Origin: Fastidiosipila sp963510375
Lineage (GTDB): Bacteria; Bacillota; Clostridia; Saccharofermentanales; Fastidiosipilaceae
Direction of reading: 5' to 3'
Assembly: GCA_963510375.1 (NCBI GenBank)
Contig: CAUPES010000009.1
Coordinates: forward strand, 1 to 64,000
DNA: 64,000 bases
The notes under the pieces are model-generated. The model had not been told where the DNA came from. It ran no database searches and worked only from the letters and a program-made list of their open reading frames with translations. Every line of letters starts with the position of its first letter. The first letter of the stretch is position 1. A program made the position numbers and the translations under genes. This document shows, in pieces, positions 44,278-53,734 of this stretch.

Positions 44278-45207
44278 CTAACCCTTAACTGCTCCAATAG
44301 TTAAACCACTAACGAAGTAACGTTGGAAGAATGGATAAACCAATGCAATTGGAACAACAATAACAACAACTAATGCCATCCTAATACCGTCACGTGGTAT
44401 TTCAATATTAAGTAATGTTGCTTGTTTCTGTCCCTCTTCAGAAAGCATAAAGTTTATACTTCCTTGAATATCCATTAGGAGAGCTTGTAACGGTTTAAGC
44501 TCTGGTTTCTTAATATATAGTTTTGCTTCCATCCATCCATTCCAGTAGCCAAAGGCCATGAAAATAGCAATTGTTGCAAGAACTGGTAAAGATAGCGGCA
44601 ATACTATAGTAAAGAATGTTCGAAGTTCACTAGAACCATCAATTTCTGCTTGTTCCAGTATTGATTGTGATAATTGTCCCTTAAAGTATGTACGCATAAT
44701 GATGATATTAGCTGTACCAACCATCGCTGGCAAGATCAAAGCAAAAATTGAGTCTTTGAAACCTAATACACCTGTATTAATCATATATGATGGAATCAAA
44801 CCACCACCGAAAAGCATCGGTATCAAAATAAATACGTGAGCTGCTTTTGATAAGTAATATGATCTTTGTGATAGTACGTAACCATATGCTGCTTGAATTA
44901 ATACACCTATACTCGTACCTGTAAGTGTGACAATTATGGATACTAACAACGATCTAGGAATTCTACTGTCAGCTCCAAATATTACGTTATAAGCATCTAA
45001 TGTAAGTTCTGATGGGAAGAATTGGTATCCGTTTGCTTTAACACTTGCTTCTGATGCGAATGAGATCGCAACAACTAGTAAAACTGGTAGCAAACATAAC
45101 ATTGCCCATGCAAAAACCATTAATGATAAAAGTATATTAGTCGGCATTGAGATTTGGTTATACATCTCAATACCTGTTCTTGTTCCTTTTTTCTTTTTTA
45201 TAGCCAT
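44278..45207 (-). CDS. Carbohydrate ABC transporter permease (LplC type)
   Basis: A 309-aa membrane permease with six helices. The EAA loop that contacts the ATPase reads EQAEIDGSSELRTFFTIVLPLSLP (near 190-212), and the C-terminus ends QRYFVSGLTIGAVKG, typical of this subfamily. It pairs with the LplB-type permease 15 bp upstream and the binding protein downstream. No ATPase gene is in the cluster; such importers commonly share an MsmK/UgpC-like ATPase encoded elsewhere. Confidence 0.92.
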   Translation of the reverse strand: MAIKKKKGTRTGIEMYNQISMPTNILLSLMVFAWAMLCLLPVLLVVAISFASEASVKANGYQFFPSELTLDAYNVIFGADSRIPRSLLVSIIVTLTGTSIGVLIQAAYGYVLSQRSYYLSKAAHVFILIPMLFGGGLIPSYMINTGVLGFKDSIFALILPAMVGTANIIIMRTYFKGQLSQSILEQAEIDGSSELRTFFTIVLPLSLPVLATIAIFMAFGYWNGWMEAKLYIKKPELKPLQALLMDIQGSINFMLSEEGQKQATLLNIEIPRDGIRMALVVVIVVPIALVYPFFQRYFVSGLTIGAVKG

Positions 45208-45222
45208 AATTAACTCCCCTCT

Positions 45223-46215
45223 CTAGAATAGTGAAGACTCTGGGTCTACTTTGCGCACCAAGAGGTTCGTCGATACGATTAGCACTAACCCTATCACTGA
45301 TTGCAAGAATCCAACCGCTGAACCTTGAACGATATTACCATTTCCTGTAGCTGCGTTGAATACGTAAACGTCAACTGTCATATATTGGTTGTATAGTGCC
45401 AATGATTGACGTGGCAATTGATAGTACATATCTAGACCTGTTCTAGCAATACCACCAACAGCAAGAATTAACAAGATAGCGACTGTGACTCTAAGGTGTG
45501 GAATAGTAATGTATTTAGTTTGTTGCCATTTTGATGCACCATCAATCATAGCAGCTTCATACATTTCGCCATCTATACTTGTTATAGCAGATAAATAAAT
45601 AACTGTACTATAGCCGAGACCTTTCCATTGGTTCATGAAAATTAGAATAAATCTCCAATATTGAGATTGACTATACCAGTTGATTGGATCACCACCAGCA
45701 CTTGTAATTAAGTTATTAATATAACCTCTATCTGGCGATAAGAATGAGTATAGCAAGTTATTAACAACAACCCACGATAAGAAGTGTGGCAAGAAGATCA
45801 TTGTTTGACTTGTTTTCATGAATTTCTTGCTTCTTAAGTTAGATAAAATAATTGCCATTATTACTGGTAGAACTGCACCTAGAGCAATACCGATAATGTT
45901 ATAGAAAAATGTGTTGTAGATCATTATCTTTGCATCTGGTGTGCGGAACAACAATTCAAAGTTCTTAAACCATGCCCAATCTGATCGGAATAAACTAATA
46001 AAGAAGTTTTGACCTGCAACCGGACGATAGTTCTTAAAAGCTAAGATAATACCTATCATTGGTAAATAGCTAAATAAGATAAACCAGACAACTACCGGCA
46101 GAGCTAACAATGTCAACTGACTGTCTCTACCCTTCCAGCTATTTTTTACTTTATGCTTATGCACTTCAGCTGGTTTCTTCATTGGCCCTTTTTCAGCTTG
46201 TTTTGTTACAGCCAT
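45223..46215 (-). CDS. Carbohydrate ABC transporter permease (LplB type)
   Basis: A 330-aa permease, first gene of the importer operon. A basic cytoplasmic N-terminus precedes six membrane helices; VWFILFSYLPMIGIILAFKNY is the usual start of the LplB subfamily, and the EAA loop reads YEAAMIDGASKWQQTKYITIPHL (near 228-250). GGGGAGG precedes the ATG. The upstream intergenic region carries repeated TTTTAGCA elements that may bind its regulator. Confidence 0.92.
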   Translation of the reverse strand: MAVTKQAEKGPMKKPAEVHKHKVKNSWKGRDSQLTLLALPVVVWFILFSYLPMIGIILAFKNYRPVAGQNFFISLFRSDWAWFKNFELLFRTPDAKIMIYNTFFYNIIGIALGAVLPVIMAIILSNLRSKKFMKTSQTMIFLPHFLSWVVVNNLLYSFLSPDRGYINNLITSAGGDPINWYSQSQYWRFILIFMNQWKGLGYSTVIYLSAITSIDGEMYEAAMIDGASKWQQTKYITIPHLRVTVAILLILAVGGIARTGLDMYYQLPRQSLALYNQYMTVDVYVFNAATGNGNIVQGSAVGFLQSVIGLVLIVSTNLLVRKVDPESSLF

Positions 46216-46385
46216 AAAAAAGTCCTCCCCTTCTAATATTGTTTTAGCTAACCTCCTAATACTATAATCAAATTTCTAGTATTAATGCGAATTACGAATA
46301 AGACTCTGTAAAAACCGCCACCCGCTAAAACTTATATCCAAACAAGTATTTTCTAAAAATATAAAATACTTTTTAACAATGTACA

Positions 46386-46501
46386 TTTTAGCAATATTGT
46401 ATGCTAAAGGTCAAGTAAACTTTTAGCATTTATGCACATTATTCAAAAAAATTACTAATATTTCTTTTATTAAGCAAAACTAGCTTCTTTTATGTGCTAA
46501 A
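46386..46501. promoter_or_regulatory. Repeated TTTTAGCA/TGCTAAA elements in the 533-bp upstream region
   Basis: TTTTAGCA (46386-46393) and TGCTAAA (46402-46408) face each other as a dyad. TTTTAGCA recurs at 46421-46428 and TGCTAAA at 46495-46501; a weaker GCTAAAA lies at 46324-46330. They fall in the long gap (46216-46748) between the divergent sugar importer and murT genes, upstream of the importer. They look like operators for a sugar-responsive regulator. Nothing else, no RNA gene or ORF, was recognised in this gap apart from the murT promoter. Confidence 0.5.
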
Positions 46502-46687
46502 TATTCAGAAATGTCAGCTTTTTTTGTCAACTTTACTAAAATAAAATATTTTGTCATAAATATCAAGTAAATTTTATTTTCCAGGAATTTTATTGGCCAT
46601 TTTTACAAATACTATTTTTGCATATTTCAATCACTAGTTTTTATTTCGCTGATATTAGCAGTTATACAAACCAACGAAATTGTTAAA

Positions 46688-46716
46688 AAGACAATTCATT
46701 TATAATCTACTATAAT
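46688..46716 (+). promoter_or_regulatory. Probable murT-gatD promoter
   Basis: AAGACA (46688-46693) and a consensus TATAAT (46711-46716) are 17 bp apart. A second TATAAT lies at 46701-46706. AAGGAG follows at 46736-46741. Confidence 0.5.
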
Positions 46717-46748
46717 TACTACATTCAAAAATTCAAAGGAGATATCAA

Positions 46749-48107
46749 ATGAGTTTTAGAACTAAACTGGCATCCGCTCTTGCAAAACTTACTCGTAAAA
46801 CATTAAGGTTACTCGGTAGAGAAGGGACTTTTTACTCAGGTGAAGCGGCTCTCTTATTGGATAAAAATTATATAAATAATGTTAATAAGCCACACAATAT
46901 AATCGCTATAACTGGTACAAATGGTAAAACCACAACCAACAATATGATCAGTGACTTGCTTGATATCCTCGGCAAAACATATATCTCGAATCGTTTAGGC
47001 TCCAACACAATATCAGGAATTGCCTCAATGTTAAGCCAATCACCTTTTTCCCAAGACAAGGTAGCAGATTTCGCAATTGTGGAACAAGATGAGCTTTGGA
47101 TGAGACACTACAATAAACAGTTGAAACCTAGTAGCTTAACTGTAACTAATTTATTCCAAGATTCATTTGATAGAAATGCTAATGTTGATTATGTTTTCAG
47201 GAGAATTAACGAAGCTATAAGTGATGATATGATGCTTATCCTGAATGCCTCAGATTCGATCAGTGCTTACTTAGGGAATGCTAAAAATAAGCGAGTCTAT
47301 TTCACAATTAAACCTCTAAAGGGGGAAAAGGAATGCTTAGATTCTAAGATTCAAGATATGATTTACTGTCCTAATTGTGATAATTTACTCACTTGGAAAT
47401 TCAAGCGCTATCATCATATAGGAGAATATCTTTGTGAAAATTGCGGTTTCACAAATCCAGAATCTCAATATATTGTTACTGATATTGATGAGCAGAATAA
47501 TCTATTGCAAATTTTAGATCATGATGTTAATTACAGCCTACCTCTAGTTAGTTCAAGTATAGAAAATAGCTACAACCAAATTGCGGCTTACGCAACACTT
47601 AGAGAGTATGGTTTCTCAGCTGAAAAATTAATTGCAGCCTTCAAAAATATTAAAGTTGTTTCAAGCCGATTAAACACAGTACAGATTGGTCCAAAAGAAG
47701 TAATCACAATGGTTTCAAAGGGCATTAATCCTGTTGCAACTAGTAGATCATTCTTCAATATCAGCAAGAAGCCAGGTAGAAAGATAGTAATCTATCTACC
47801 TGACTACGGTCAAGACGATTTGCCCAACGCCAATCAAAGTTGGATGTATAACACTGATATGAGATATGCCCAGAATATAGATTTAGTTATTTTTTACGGT
47901 AAATTTGGCTATCCATTAGAAACAACTGCTTTACTTGATGGGGTAAATAGAGACAAATTAGCCATAGTGGATGAGCTTGAGCAGATCAAAAATTATATAG
48001 ATCCTAAAACAGAAGAAACCATATATATACTTAAAGATATTGACGACTATGCTCAATTTTTAACAGATAAAGCTAAAAAACAAATAAGGGAAATCGTGGA
48101 GGCTTAA
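46749..48107 (+). CDS. murT: MurT-like lipid II isoglutaminyl synthase subunit
   Basis: A 452-aa Mur-ligase-type protein. MurT with GatD converts the D-Glu of lipid II to D-isoglutamine. The P-loop ITGTNGKTTT (54-63), NRLGSNTISG and the four-Cys zinc ribbon unique to MurT (Cys207, Cys210, Cys229, Cys232) are intact. Several usually fixed positions differ: VEQDE for EVDE, and NQSWMYN (362-368) where other MurT proteins have a DTSWIWD-like stretch that supplies the Asp of the GatD catalytic triad. It probably still binds ATP and lipid II. It is coupled to the next gene, two bases away. Confidence 0.85.
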   Translation: MSFRTKLASALAKLTRKTLRLLGREGTFYSGEAALLLDKNYINNVNKPHNIIAITGTNGKTTTNNMISDLLDILGKTYISNRLGSNTISGIASMLSQSPFSQDKVADFAIVEQDELWMRHYNKQLKPSSLTVTNLFQDSFDRNANVDYVFRRINEAISDDMMLILNASDSISAYLGNAKNKRVYFTIKPLKGEKECLDSKIQDMIYCPNCDNLLTWKFKRYHHIGEYLCENCGFTNPESQYIVTDIDEQNNLLQILDHDVNYSLPLVSSSIENSYNQIAAYATLREYGFSAEKLIAAFKNIKVVSSRLNTVQIGPKEVITMVSKGINPVATSRSFFNISKKPGRKIVIYLPDYGQDDLPNANQSWMYNTDMRYAQNIDLVIFYGKFGYPLETTALLDGVNRDKLAIVDELEQIKNYIDPKTEETIYILKDIDDYAQFLTDKAKKQIREIVEA

Positions 48108-48109
48108 AA

Positions 48110-48832
48110 ATGGTAGTAGAAGTTTTGTATCCAGAATTTATAACATTCGGTGAAATAGAAACTGTTCATTATTTTGATCTTGTCGCTAAAGAGCATGAAC
48201 ATTTAGAAATAGTCAAAACCTTTTATCATGATGAGCCTTACTTTGCTAATCATAGTGTTGACTTGATATTTTTTGGACCGATGACTGAAAAAAATATGGA
48301 AAGAGTTTACAGCAAGCTTTTACCTTATAAACGTTTATTAAAAGATCTAATTGACGATGGCTTAATAGTTTTGGCAATCAATAATTCGCTAGATCTGCTA
48401 GGAAGTGAGTTGAAGGTAATAGATGGCGAGCCTGCCAGTTGTTTAGGTCTATTTCCATACAAGACGGTTAGAGATTTTAGCAATCGTGTGTCCGAACAAG
48501 TACTTATTGAGTTCCAAGGTGAACTTGCTTATGGTAGCAAATTAGGTTTCAGCAATTATTATGGCAACGAAAATAATTATCTGTATAAATCCTTGTACCC
48601 TGAGCATGCCTTCAATCTTGACAGTCCTCTAGGAGGTTACAAATATAATAATTCATATCTAATTGAACTTTCAGGTAATATACTTATTACAAATCCTTGC
48701 TTTTTGAAACTGCTAAAAAACTTACTAGAGATAGATTCTGAACTGCCTTTTGAATCCGATTTAAATTTTGTTTACAAAGAAAATTTAAGGCTGCTAAAAA
48801 AGGTCAAAGGGTTTGGTGTATACTTTGACTAA
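48110..48832 (+). CDS. GatD-like subunit without catalytic Cys or His
   Basis: A 240-aa protein in the position of GatD, the glutamine amidotransferase half of lipid II isoglutaminyl synthase. The class I amidotransferase fold is recognisable (VLAINNSLDLLGS, YYGNENN), but the nucleophile Cys, normally in an AICG-type elbow, is Asn91. The catalytic His, normally in YLHG, is replaced (YLIE, Ile185). It should therefore not release ammonia from glutamine. GGAGG lies in the end of murT. It may be a structural partner, or the complex may use free ammonia or another substrate. Confidence 0.8.
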   Translation: MVVEVLYPEFITFGEIETVHYFDLVAKEHEHLEIVKTFYHDEPYFANHSVDLIFFGPMTEKNMERVYSKLLPYKRLLKDLIDDGLIVLAINNSLDLLGSELKVIDGEPASCLGLFPYKTVRDFSNRVSEQVLIEFQGELAYGSKLGFSNYYGNENNYLYKSLYPEHAFNLDSPLGGYKYNNSYLIELSGNILITNPCFLKLLKNLLEIDSELPFESDLNFVYKENLRLLKKVKGFGVYFD

Positions 48833-48902
48833 TTATTAGAATTGCAATTCACGGGAAAAACTTAATTTAATCAGAAGTTTCTGAAAAAGGAGAAAATGAA
48901 AA

Positions 48903-50366
48903 ATGTCTCGCAAGGAGAACAATACAAAGCCTGTGCCATTTACATCAGCTATCTTAGTAGTAATATTTATAGCAACATCTCTATTTATTGGAATGTTTAT
49001 TCTAAAGGTAGAGGCTCATATACCTCTATTTCTTAGTGTATTATTTGCAGCAATTATAGCAATGCTTCATGGTTATAGATGGTCAGATTTAGAAGTGGGA
49101 ATCAATAAAACAGTTTCAACCAGTGCCGCTTCTTTATTTATATTGCTAGCTGTTGGTGTTATTGTTGGTGTGTGGACGCTAGCTGGAATTGTTCCTAGCT
49201 TCATATATTACGGACTTCAAATTGTATCTCCTCAATTCTTCTTACCTAGCGCAGCTATCATAACTGCTTTGACCACAATCATGACAGGTAGTTCATGGTC
49301 AACAGCAGGTACTATCGGAATTGCATTAATGGCAATTGGTAACAGTTTAGGGTTCAATCCTGGACTAAGTGCCGGTGCTGTAATTTCAGGAGCTTATTTT
49401 GGAGATAAACTCTCTCCTATATCTGATACCACTACTCTAGCTTCAGGTATTAGCAATGTTAATCTTTTTGACCACATTAAACATATGCTGTTCACGACAA
49501 TACCTAGTTTCTTAGTTTCATTGCTTATATATTTTTTCATTTCCTGGAATTATGAAATTAAGGCTTTTGACCCTACTTACGTACAAACTTTACTCAACGG
49601 TATATCCCAAAATTTCTACATAAGTCCCATTCTCTTACTTCCAGCTCTCCTAGTTATAGTATTAATTTTCTTTAAAGTTCCAGCAGTTGGTACTTTACTT
49701 ATCAGTTCGATAGTTGCTGGGATTATGGGAATATATTTCCAGGGAGCTTCTGTTGCTGAAGTTTTGATTTCTGCACACCACGGCTTCGTGTCAAATACAG
49801 GTATTGAAACTATTGATAAATTATTGAGTGGTGGTGGACTTAATTCCATGCTTGGTTCAATATCATTATTCATAATAGCTCTAGGATTGGCAGGCATAAT
49901 GGATAGCTCAGGCATGATCTCAAGCCTCAACCACAAAATTGTTAAATTGGCTAGAGGCACCTTCGGTCTAATTGCAGCTACAGGATTAACGGTAATTAGT
50001 ACTTTATTAATAACAGGAGATCAATATCTAGGTATCATTTTACCAGGTAAGATATATGTCAAAGAATACTTAAGAAGAGGTATATCCTTGAAAAATCTTT
50101 CTAGAACGTTGGAAGATTTCGGAACTGCCATGTCATCATTAATTCCTTGGGGCGCTTGTGGAATATTCATGTCATCAACTTTGGGAGTTAGTACTTTCAC
50201 CTATGCTCCTTTTGCATTCTTCTGTTTCCTAAGTCCATTATTCGCATTGATTTATGCAGCTACAGGATTTGGCATTGCAAAAATCACCCCAGAGGAAATG
50301 GATTTACTAGATGATAAAGAAACTACTTTGGCTAATTCAATAGAATCAGAGGGAGAAAATCGATAA
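48903..50366 (+). CDS. nhaC: Na+/H+ antiporter NhaC family
   Basis: A 487-aa polytopic membrane protein of the NhaC family with about 11-12 helices. Family segments include TIMTGSSWSTAGTIGIALM (about 127-145), GAYFGDKLSPISDTTTLASG (about 163-182) with its charged residues in the membrane core, and SLIPWGACG near the C-terminus. It exchanges Na+ for H+ to control pH and sodium, although some members carry malate or amino acids. GGAG lies ten bases before the ATG. It follows gatD by 70 bp on the same strand. Confidence 0.9.
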   Translation: MSRKENNTKPVPFTSAILVVIFIATSLFIGMFILKVEAHIPLFLSVLFAAIIAMLHGYRWSDLEVGINKTVSTSAASLFILLAVGVIVGVWTLAGIVPSFIYYGLQIVSPQFFLPSAAIITALTTIMTGSSWSTAGTIGIALMAIGNSLGFNPGLSAGAVISGAYFGDKLSPISDTTTLASGISNVNLFDHIKHMLFTTIPSFLVSLLIYFFISWNYEIKAFDPTYVQTLLNGISQNFYISPILLLPALLVIVLIFFKVPAVGTLLISSIVAGIMGIYFQGASVAEVLISAHHGFVSNTGIETIDKLLSGGGLNSMLGSISLFIIALGLAGIMDSSGMISSLNHKIVKLARGTFGLIAATGLTVISTLLITGDQYLGIILPGKIYVKEYLRRGISLKNLSRTLEDFGTAMSSLIPWGACGIFMSSTLGVSTFTYAPFAFFCFLSPLFALIYAATGFGIAKITPEEMDLLDDKETTLANSIESEGENR

Positions 50367-50457
50367 GATATCTGATATATACTGACATATAGAAAATATA
50401 CTAGAACAAGTCAGCAAAGTTTATTTTCATATGTTATAATCCCCTATACAATTATAG

Positions 50458-50595
50458 AACCACTTTTTAGTCGAGGCTGCATGGGTCCTGTGCGATAAGA
50501 ACCGTGAACCTTGTCAGGCCCGGAAGGGAGCAGCAATAAGCGGCGAACCTTATGTGCTGCAGATCTGCCTGTGTGGCTTCGGCTAAGAAGTGGTT
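50458..50595 (+). ncRNA. ffs: Signal recognition particle RNA, small bacterial type
   Basis: The apical domain signature GTCAGGCCCGGAAGGGAGCA (50513-50532) is the Ffh-binding site of SRP RNA. The ends pair (AACCACTT with AAGTGGTT), forming one long rod of about 138 nt with no Alu-domain sequence recognised. TATAAT at 50435-50440 is a good -10 box. A T-run directly follows the closing stem, serving as terminator. It lies between nhaC and dnaX, a common place for this gene. Exact mature ends are uncertain. Confidence 0.93.
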
Positions 50596-50692
50596 TTTGC
50601 TTTTGATCTTCAATTATTGGGTTATAATAAAACTCAGAGACTTTGAGAGTTTTCTCAAAATAATTTCTTATCCAATCTAGATGGAGGGTTTT

Positions 50693-52630
50693 ATGTCAGA
50701 CAAAGTTTTGTACCGTGCTTGGCGACCACTTGATTTTGACCAAGTTGTTGGTCAAGAACATGTAGTAAGTGCTCTTAGGCAAGCTGCAATTAGCGGCTCA
50801 ATTGCTCACGCCTATCTATTCAGTGGTACTAGAGGGACAGGTAAAACTTCTTTAGCCAAAATTTTCGCAAGAGCTATTAATTGTCCTAACCTAAGTAATG
50901 AAGGTAACCCATGTAACAAATGCGATATTTGTCAGGATGCTATCAAGGGCACATTGTTAGATATAATCGAAATGGATGCTGCCTCTAATAATAGTGTTGA
51001 TGATATTAGGAAAATTACTGATGAAGTTTTGTTCTTACCTACTGTAGCTAAATATAAAGTTTATATAATTGATGAGGTTCATATGCTCTCCACCGCAGCA
51101 TTTAATGCCTTGCTAAAAACACTAGAAGAACCTCCTGCTCATGCGGTCTTTATTTTGGCAACAACAGATCCTCAAAGAATTCCGGCAACTATACTTTCTC
51201 GTTGTCAGCGTTACGATTTTAAGCGTATTAAATCACACGACATGCATGATCATCTTGCTCTAATTGCAAAAGAAAATAATATTAATATCGATGAAGATGG
51301 ATTATTGACTATCATTAATTTCTCTGAAGGTGCTTTGCGTGATGCTATATCGTTATTAGATCAATCAAGAAGTATTTACTCGAATAAAGTTATAACTCGT
51401 GACGATATTTTGAATATGGTTGGAGTTGTAAGTGATGAGTTTCTCGAGGAAATAATTTATAACTTGGTCTCTGGCGATGTTGACGAGTTAATGTTAAGTA
51501 TAGAAAAATTAATTATAGAGGGCGGAGACATTAGTCGATTCACTTCTTCTCTAGCTCAATACCTTAGAAATTTGTTGGTTTACAAAACCAGTAAAGCTCC
51601 AGAGAAAATTTTGCAGGTTAATTCTAGAACACTAGAAACCCTTGGTAAACTTGCTCAAATTTATAGTGCTCAGAACTTAATTGAAGACATCGCTTTCGTA
51701 GCGAACTTGCAACAAGACCTTAAATACTCAGAAAATCCAAGAATTACTCTGGAAGTTGCTTTGATCCAATTACTTCAAAATGTCAAAAATAACAGAAGTA
51801 ATTCGGAGCTTACACCGCCCATGCAGTTAAGCAAACCTAAAACAGAAATTGATACGTCTATAAAAACTGGAGCAGAAACTACTAATGTTAATGATTTAGC
51901 CCCAGCAAAAAGCGAGTCACCTAAAGTTAAAGCTCAGGAAATTGAACCTGAAAAAAATACTATACAAGAAAGTGAAGTTCAAGAAGCTACTTCTCAAGCT
52001 GTTGAAGCCCAACCTTCCGAACATTTAAGTCTTGAACCTTCAACTCCTACAACTGAATTTCCTGAAGCAGAAGAAATTAAAACTGAAGCCACACCAGATT
52101 TTTCTAGCGGAATAAATCTGATGTTAGATCCAAGTTCAGCTAAAATTGTCAAAGAACCTAAACCCACAAAATCAGGGGCGATTAACAGTTCAAAACTCAC
52201 AGAAACTACTTCACCTACAACCGAACCAACATCAACTCCAACTAAGATTTTTTCACAAGAAGAACTTAAGGGTATCTGGCATAAATTTATCAATGAGTTG
52301 AACGAGCAAGATCCACTTCTAGCTATACTACTCAACACTTGCCAATACTATGTGGAAGATGATAAGTTTATTATTAATTTCGAAACTGAACAAATTCATA
52401 TATATGATAAAATTAATACTCACGAGATTAAGGCAAGAGTATTACAAGCTTTTATAGAAGCTAATGCAAATACTCACTTGAGTCTTGATTTTAATATCGC
52501 TGGTAGATCTGTCGATGAAGTAGATACTACTAAGCAGACCAAAGAAGAGCCTGAGTGGGTCCAACGTATGAAAGCAGCTGCAGAAGCTATGGACATTCCC
52601 ATTCAAGAAGATATAGATGATATAGATTAA
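50693..52630 (+). CDS. dnaX: DNA polymerase III subunits gamma/tau
   Basis: A 645-aa clamp-loader ATPase. Walker A GTRGTGKT (45-52), a zinc site (Cys64, Cys74, Cys77, Cys80), Walker B with VYIIDEVHML and the sensor ILSRCQRYDF define domains I-II; domain III extends to about 365. A long Pro/Thr/Glu-rich linker (about 370-535) precedes the C-terminal polymerase-binding domain. The ATG at 50693 is chosen because GGAGGG lies between it and an ATG at 50681. Seven A residues at 51951-51957 form an in-frame A AAA AAT heptamer in the linker that could make a gamma-like 427-aa product. It heads dnaX-ybaB-recR. Confidence 0.96.
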   Translation: MSDKVLYRAWRPLDFDQVVGQEHVVSALRQAAISGSIAHAYLFSGTRGTGKTSLAKIFARAINCPNLSNEGNPCNKCDICQDAIKGTLLDIIEMDAASNNSVDDIRKITDEVLFLPTVAKYKVYIIDEVHMLSTAAFNALLKTLEEPPAHAVFILATTDPQRIPATILSRCQRYDFKRIKSHDMHDHLALIAKENNINIDEDGLLTIINFSEGALRDAISLLDQSRSIYSNKVITRDDILNMVGVVSDEFLEEIIYNLVSGDVDELMLSIEKLIIEGGDISRFTSSLAQYLRNLLVYKTSKAPEKILQVNSRTLETLGKLAQIYSAQNLIEDIAFVANLQQDLKYSENPRITLEVALIQLLQNVKNNRSNSELTPPMQLSKPKTEIDTSIKTGAETTNVNDLAPAKSESPKVKAQEIEPEKNTIQESEVQEATSQAVEAQPSEHLSLEPSTPTTEFPEAEEIKTEATPDFSSGINLMLDPSSAKIVKEPKPTKSGAINSSKLTETTSPTTEPTSTPTKIFSQEELKGIWHKFINELNEQDPLLAILLNTCQYYVEDDKFIINFETEQIHIYDKINTHEIKARVLQAFIEANANTHLSLDFNIAGRSVDEVDTTKQTKEEPEWVQRMKAAAEAMDIPIQEDIDDID

Positions 52631-52652
52631 TTACACATTAAAGGAGAAAAAT

Positions 52653-53012
52653 ATGGCTAAAAAACGTGGAGGTTTCCCTGGCGGTTTTGGTGGTGGAAAC
52701 ATTAATCAATTAATGAAACAAGCTCAAAAAATGCAAGCTGATCTTGCTAAAGCACAAGAAGAGATAGCTGATTTGGTTGTTGAGCATACTGCAGGTGGTG
52801 GCATGGTTACTGTTAAAATGAATGGTGAGCATGAACTACTAGAACTTAATATTGATCCAGACGCACTAGATCCCGAAGATGTAGATATCCTACAAGATAC
52901 TATTATTGCTGCTATCAACGGTGCTAATAAGAAGCTAGCAGAAGAAAGTGATAGTAAAATGGGTGGTCTGACTAGTGGATTGCCTGGTGGTTTGGGCGGA
53001 TTAGGTTTCTAA
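52653..53012 (+). CDS. YbaB/EbfC family nucleoid-associated protein
   Basis: A 119-aa small DNA-binding protein that forms dimers on the nucleoid. The core segment NQLMKQAQKMQADLAKAQEEI and GGGMVTVKMNGEHELLELNIDPD match the YbaB family. Both ends are Gly-rich (KKRGGFPGGFGGGN and LPGGLGGLGF). AAGGAG precedes the ATG. It lies 22 bp after dnaX and one base before recR, the standard bacterial order. Confidence 0.96.
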   Translation: MAKKRGGFPGGFGGGNINQLMKQAQKMQADLAKAQEEIADLVVEHTAGGGMVTVKMNGEHELLELNIDPDALDPEDVDILQDTIIAAINGANKKLAEESDSKMGGLTSGLPGGLGGLGF

Positions 53013-53013
53013 T

Positions 53014-53616
53014 ATGGCAGGATACGCAAGTAGTATTGCTAAACTTATTTCACAACTTAATCGTTTACCTGGGATTGGCCGCAAGACAGCTCAACGCTTG
53101 GCGTTTTTCATTCTTAACATGGATAAAAGCGATGTTGATGACTTTGCGCAATCTATTATTGATGCGAAGAATAATGTTAAGTTTTGTCAAGAATGTTGTA
53201 ACTTAACTGATCAGGATCTTTGCGATATTTGTGCATCTGATAGTAGAGATAAGAGCACAATCTGTGTTGTTGAAAATCCATCAGATGTTGTTGCTATGGA
53301 GAAGACCAAAGAGTTTTCAGGTCTTTATCATGTTTTACATGGTAGCATCTCGCCTATGGAAAATATTGGGCCAGAAGATATTCACTTACGTGAACTTCTA
53401 CAAAGATTGCAACGCCATGAGGAAATTCAAGAAATTATTCTGGCAAATAACTCTAATGTAGAGGGTGAGGCGACTGCAAATTATATTGCTAGATTAGTCA
53501 AGCCGAGCGGAATCAAATGCTCACGAATTGCTAGTGGCTTGCCTTACGGCTCTAGTTTAGAATATGCCGATGAAGTAACATTGGGTAGAGCTATCGAAGG
53601 TAGAACTGAGCTTTAG
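53014..53616 (+). CDS. recR: Recombination protein RecR
   Basis: A 200-aa protein that works with RecF and RecO to load RecA at gaps. It has the N-terminal helix-hairpin-helix (LNRLPGIGRKTAQRLAF), a four-Cys zinc finger (CQECCNLTDQDLCDIC) and a TOPRIM domain (VVENPSDVVAMEKT to LASGLPYGSSLEYAD). It starts one base after ybaB ends, implying coupled translation, and ends the dnaX-ybaB-recR group. Confidence 0.97.
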   Translation: MAGYASSIAKLISQLNRLPGIGRKTAQRLAFFILNMDKSDVDDFAQSIIDAKNNVKFCQECCNLTDQDLCDICASDSRDKSTICVVENPSDVVAMEKTKEFSGLYHVLHGSISPMENIGPEDIHLRELLQRLQRHEEIQEIILANNSNVEGEATANYIARLVKPSGIKCSRIASGLPYGSSLEYADEVTLGRAIEGRTEL

Positions 53617-53671
53617 CTCTAATTTTTCAAACATGATTTGATATATATATTTAACGCCAAATACAAAAGAA

Positions 53672-53715
53672 AAAAGTCTATTATTTGCATCACCGCAGAA
53701 TAGACTTTTATTTTT
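53672..53715. terminator. Terminator between recR and divIC
   Basis: AAAAGTCTATT pairs with AATAGACTTTT around a 16-nt loop, with T-runs on both strands. It serves the convergent recR and divIC genes. Confidence 0.85.
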
Positions 53716-53734
53716 TAATTTTTCTAAACAAAAT

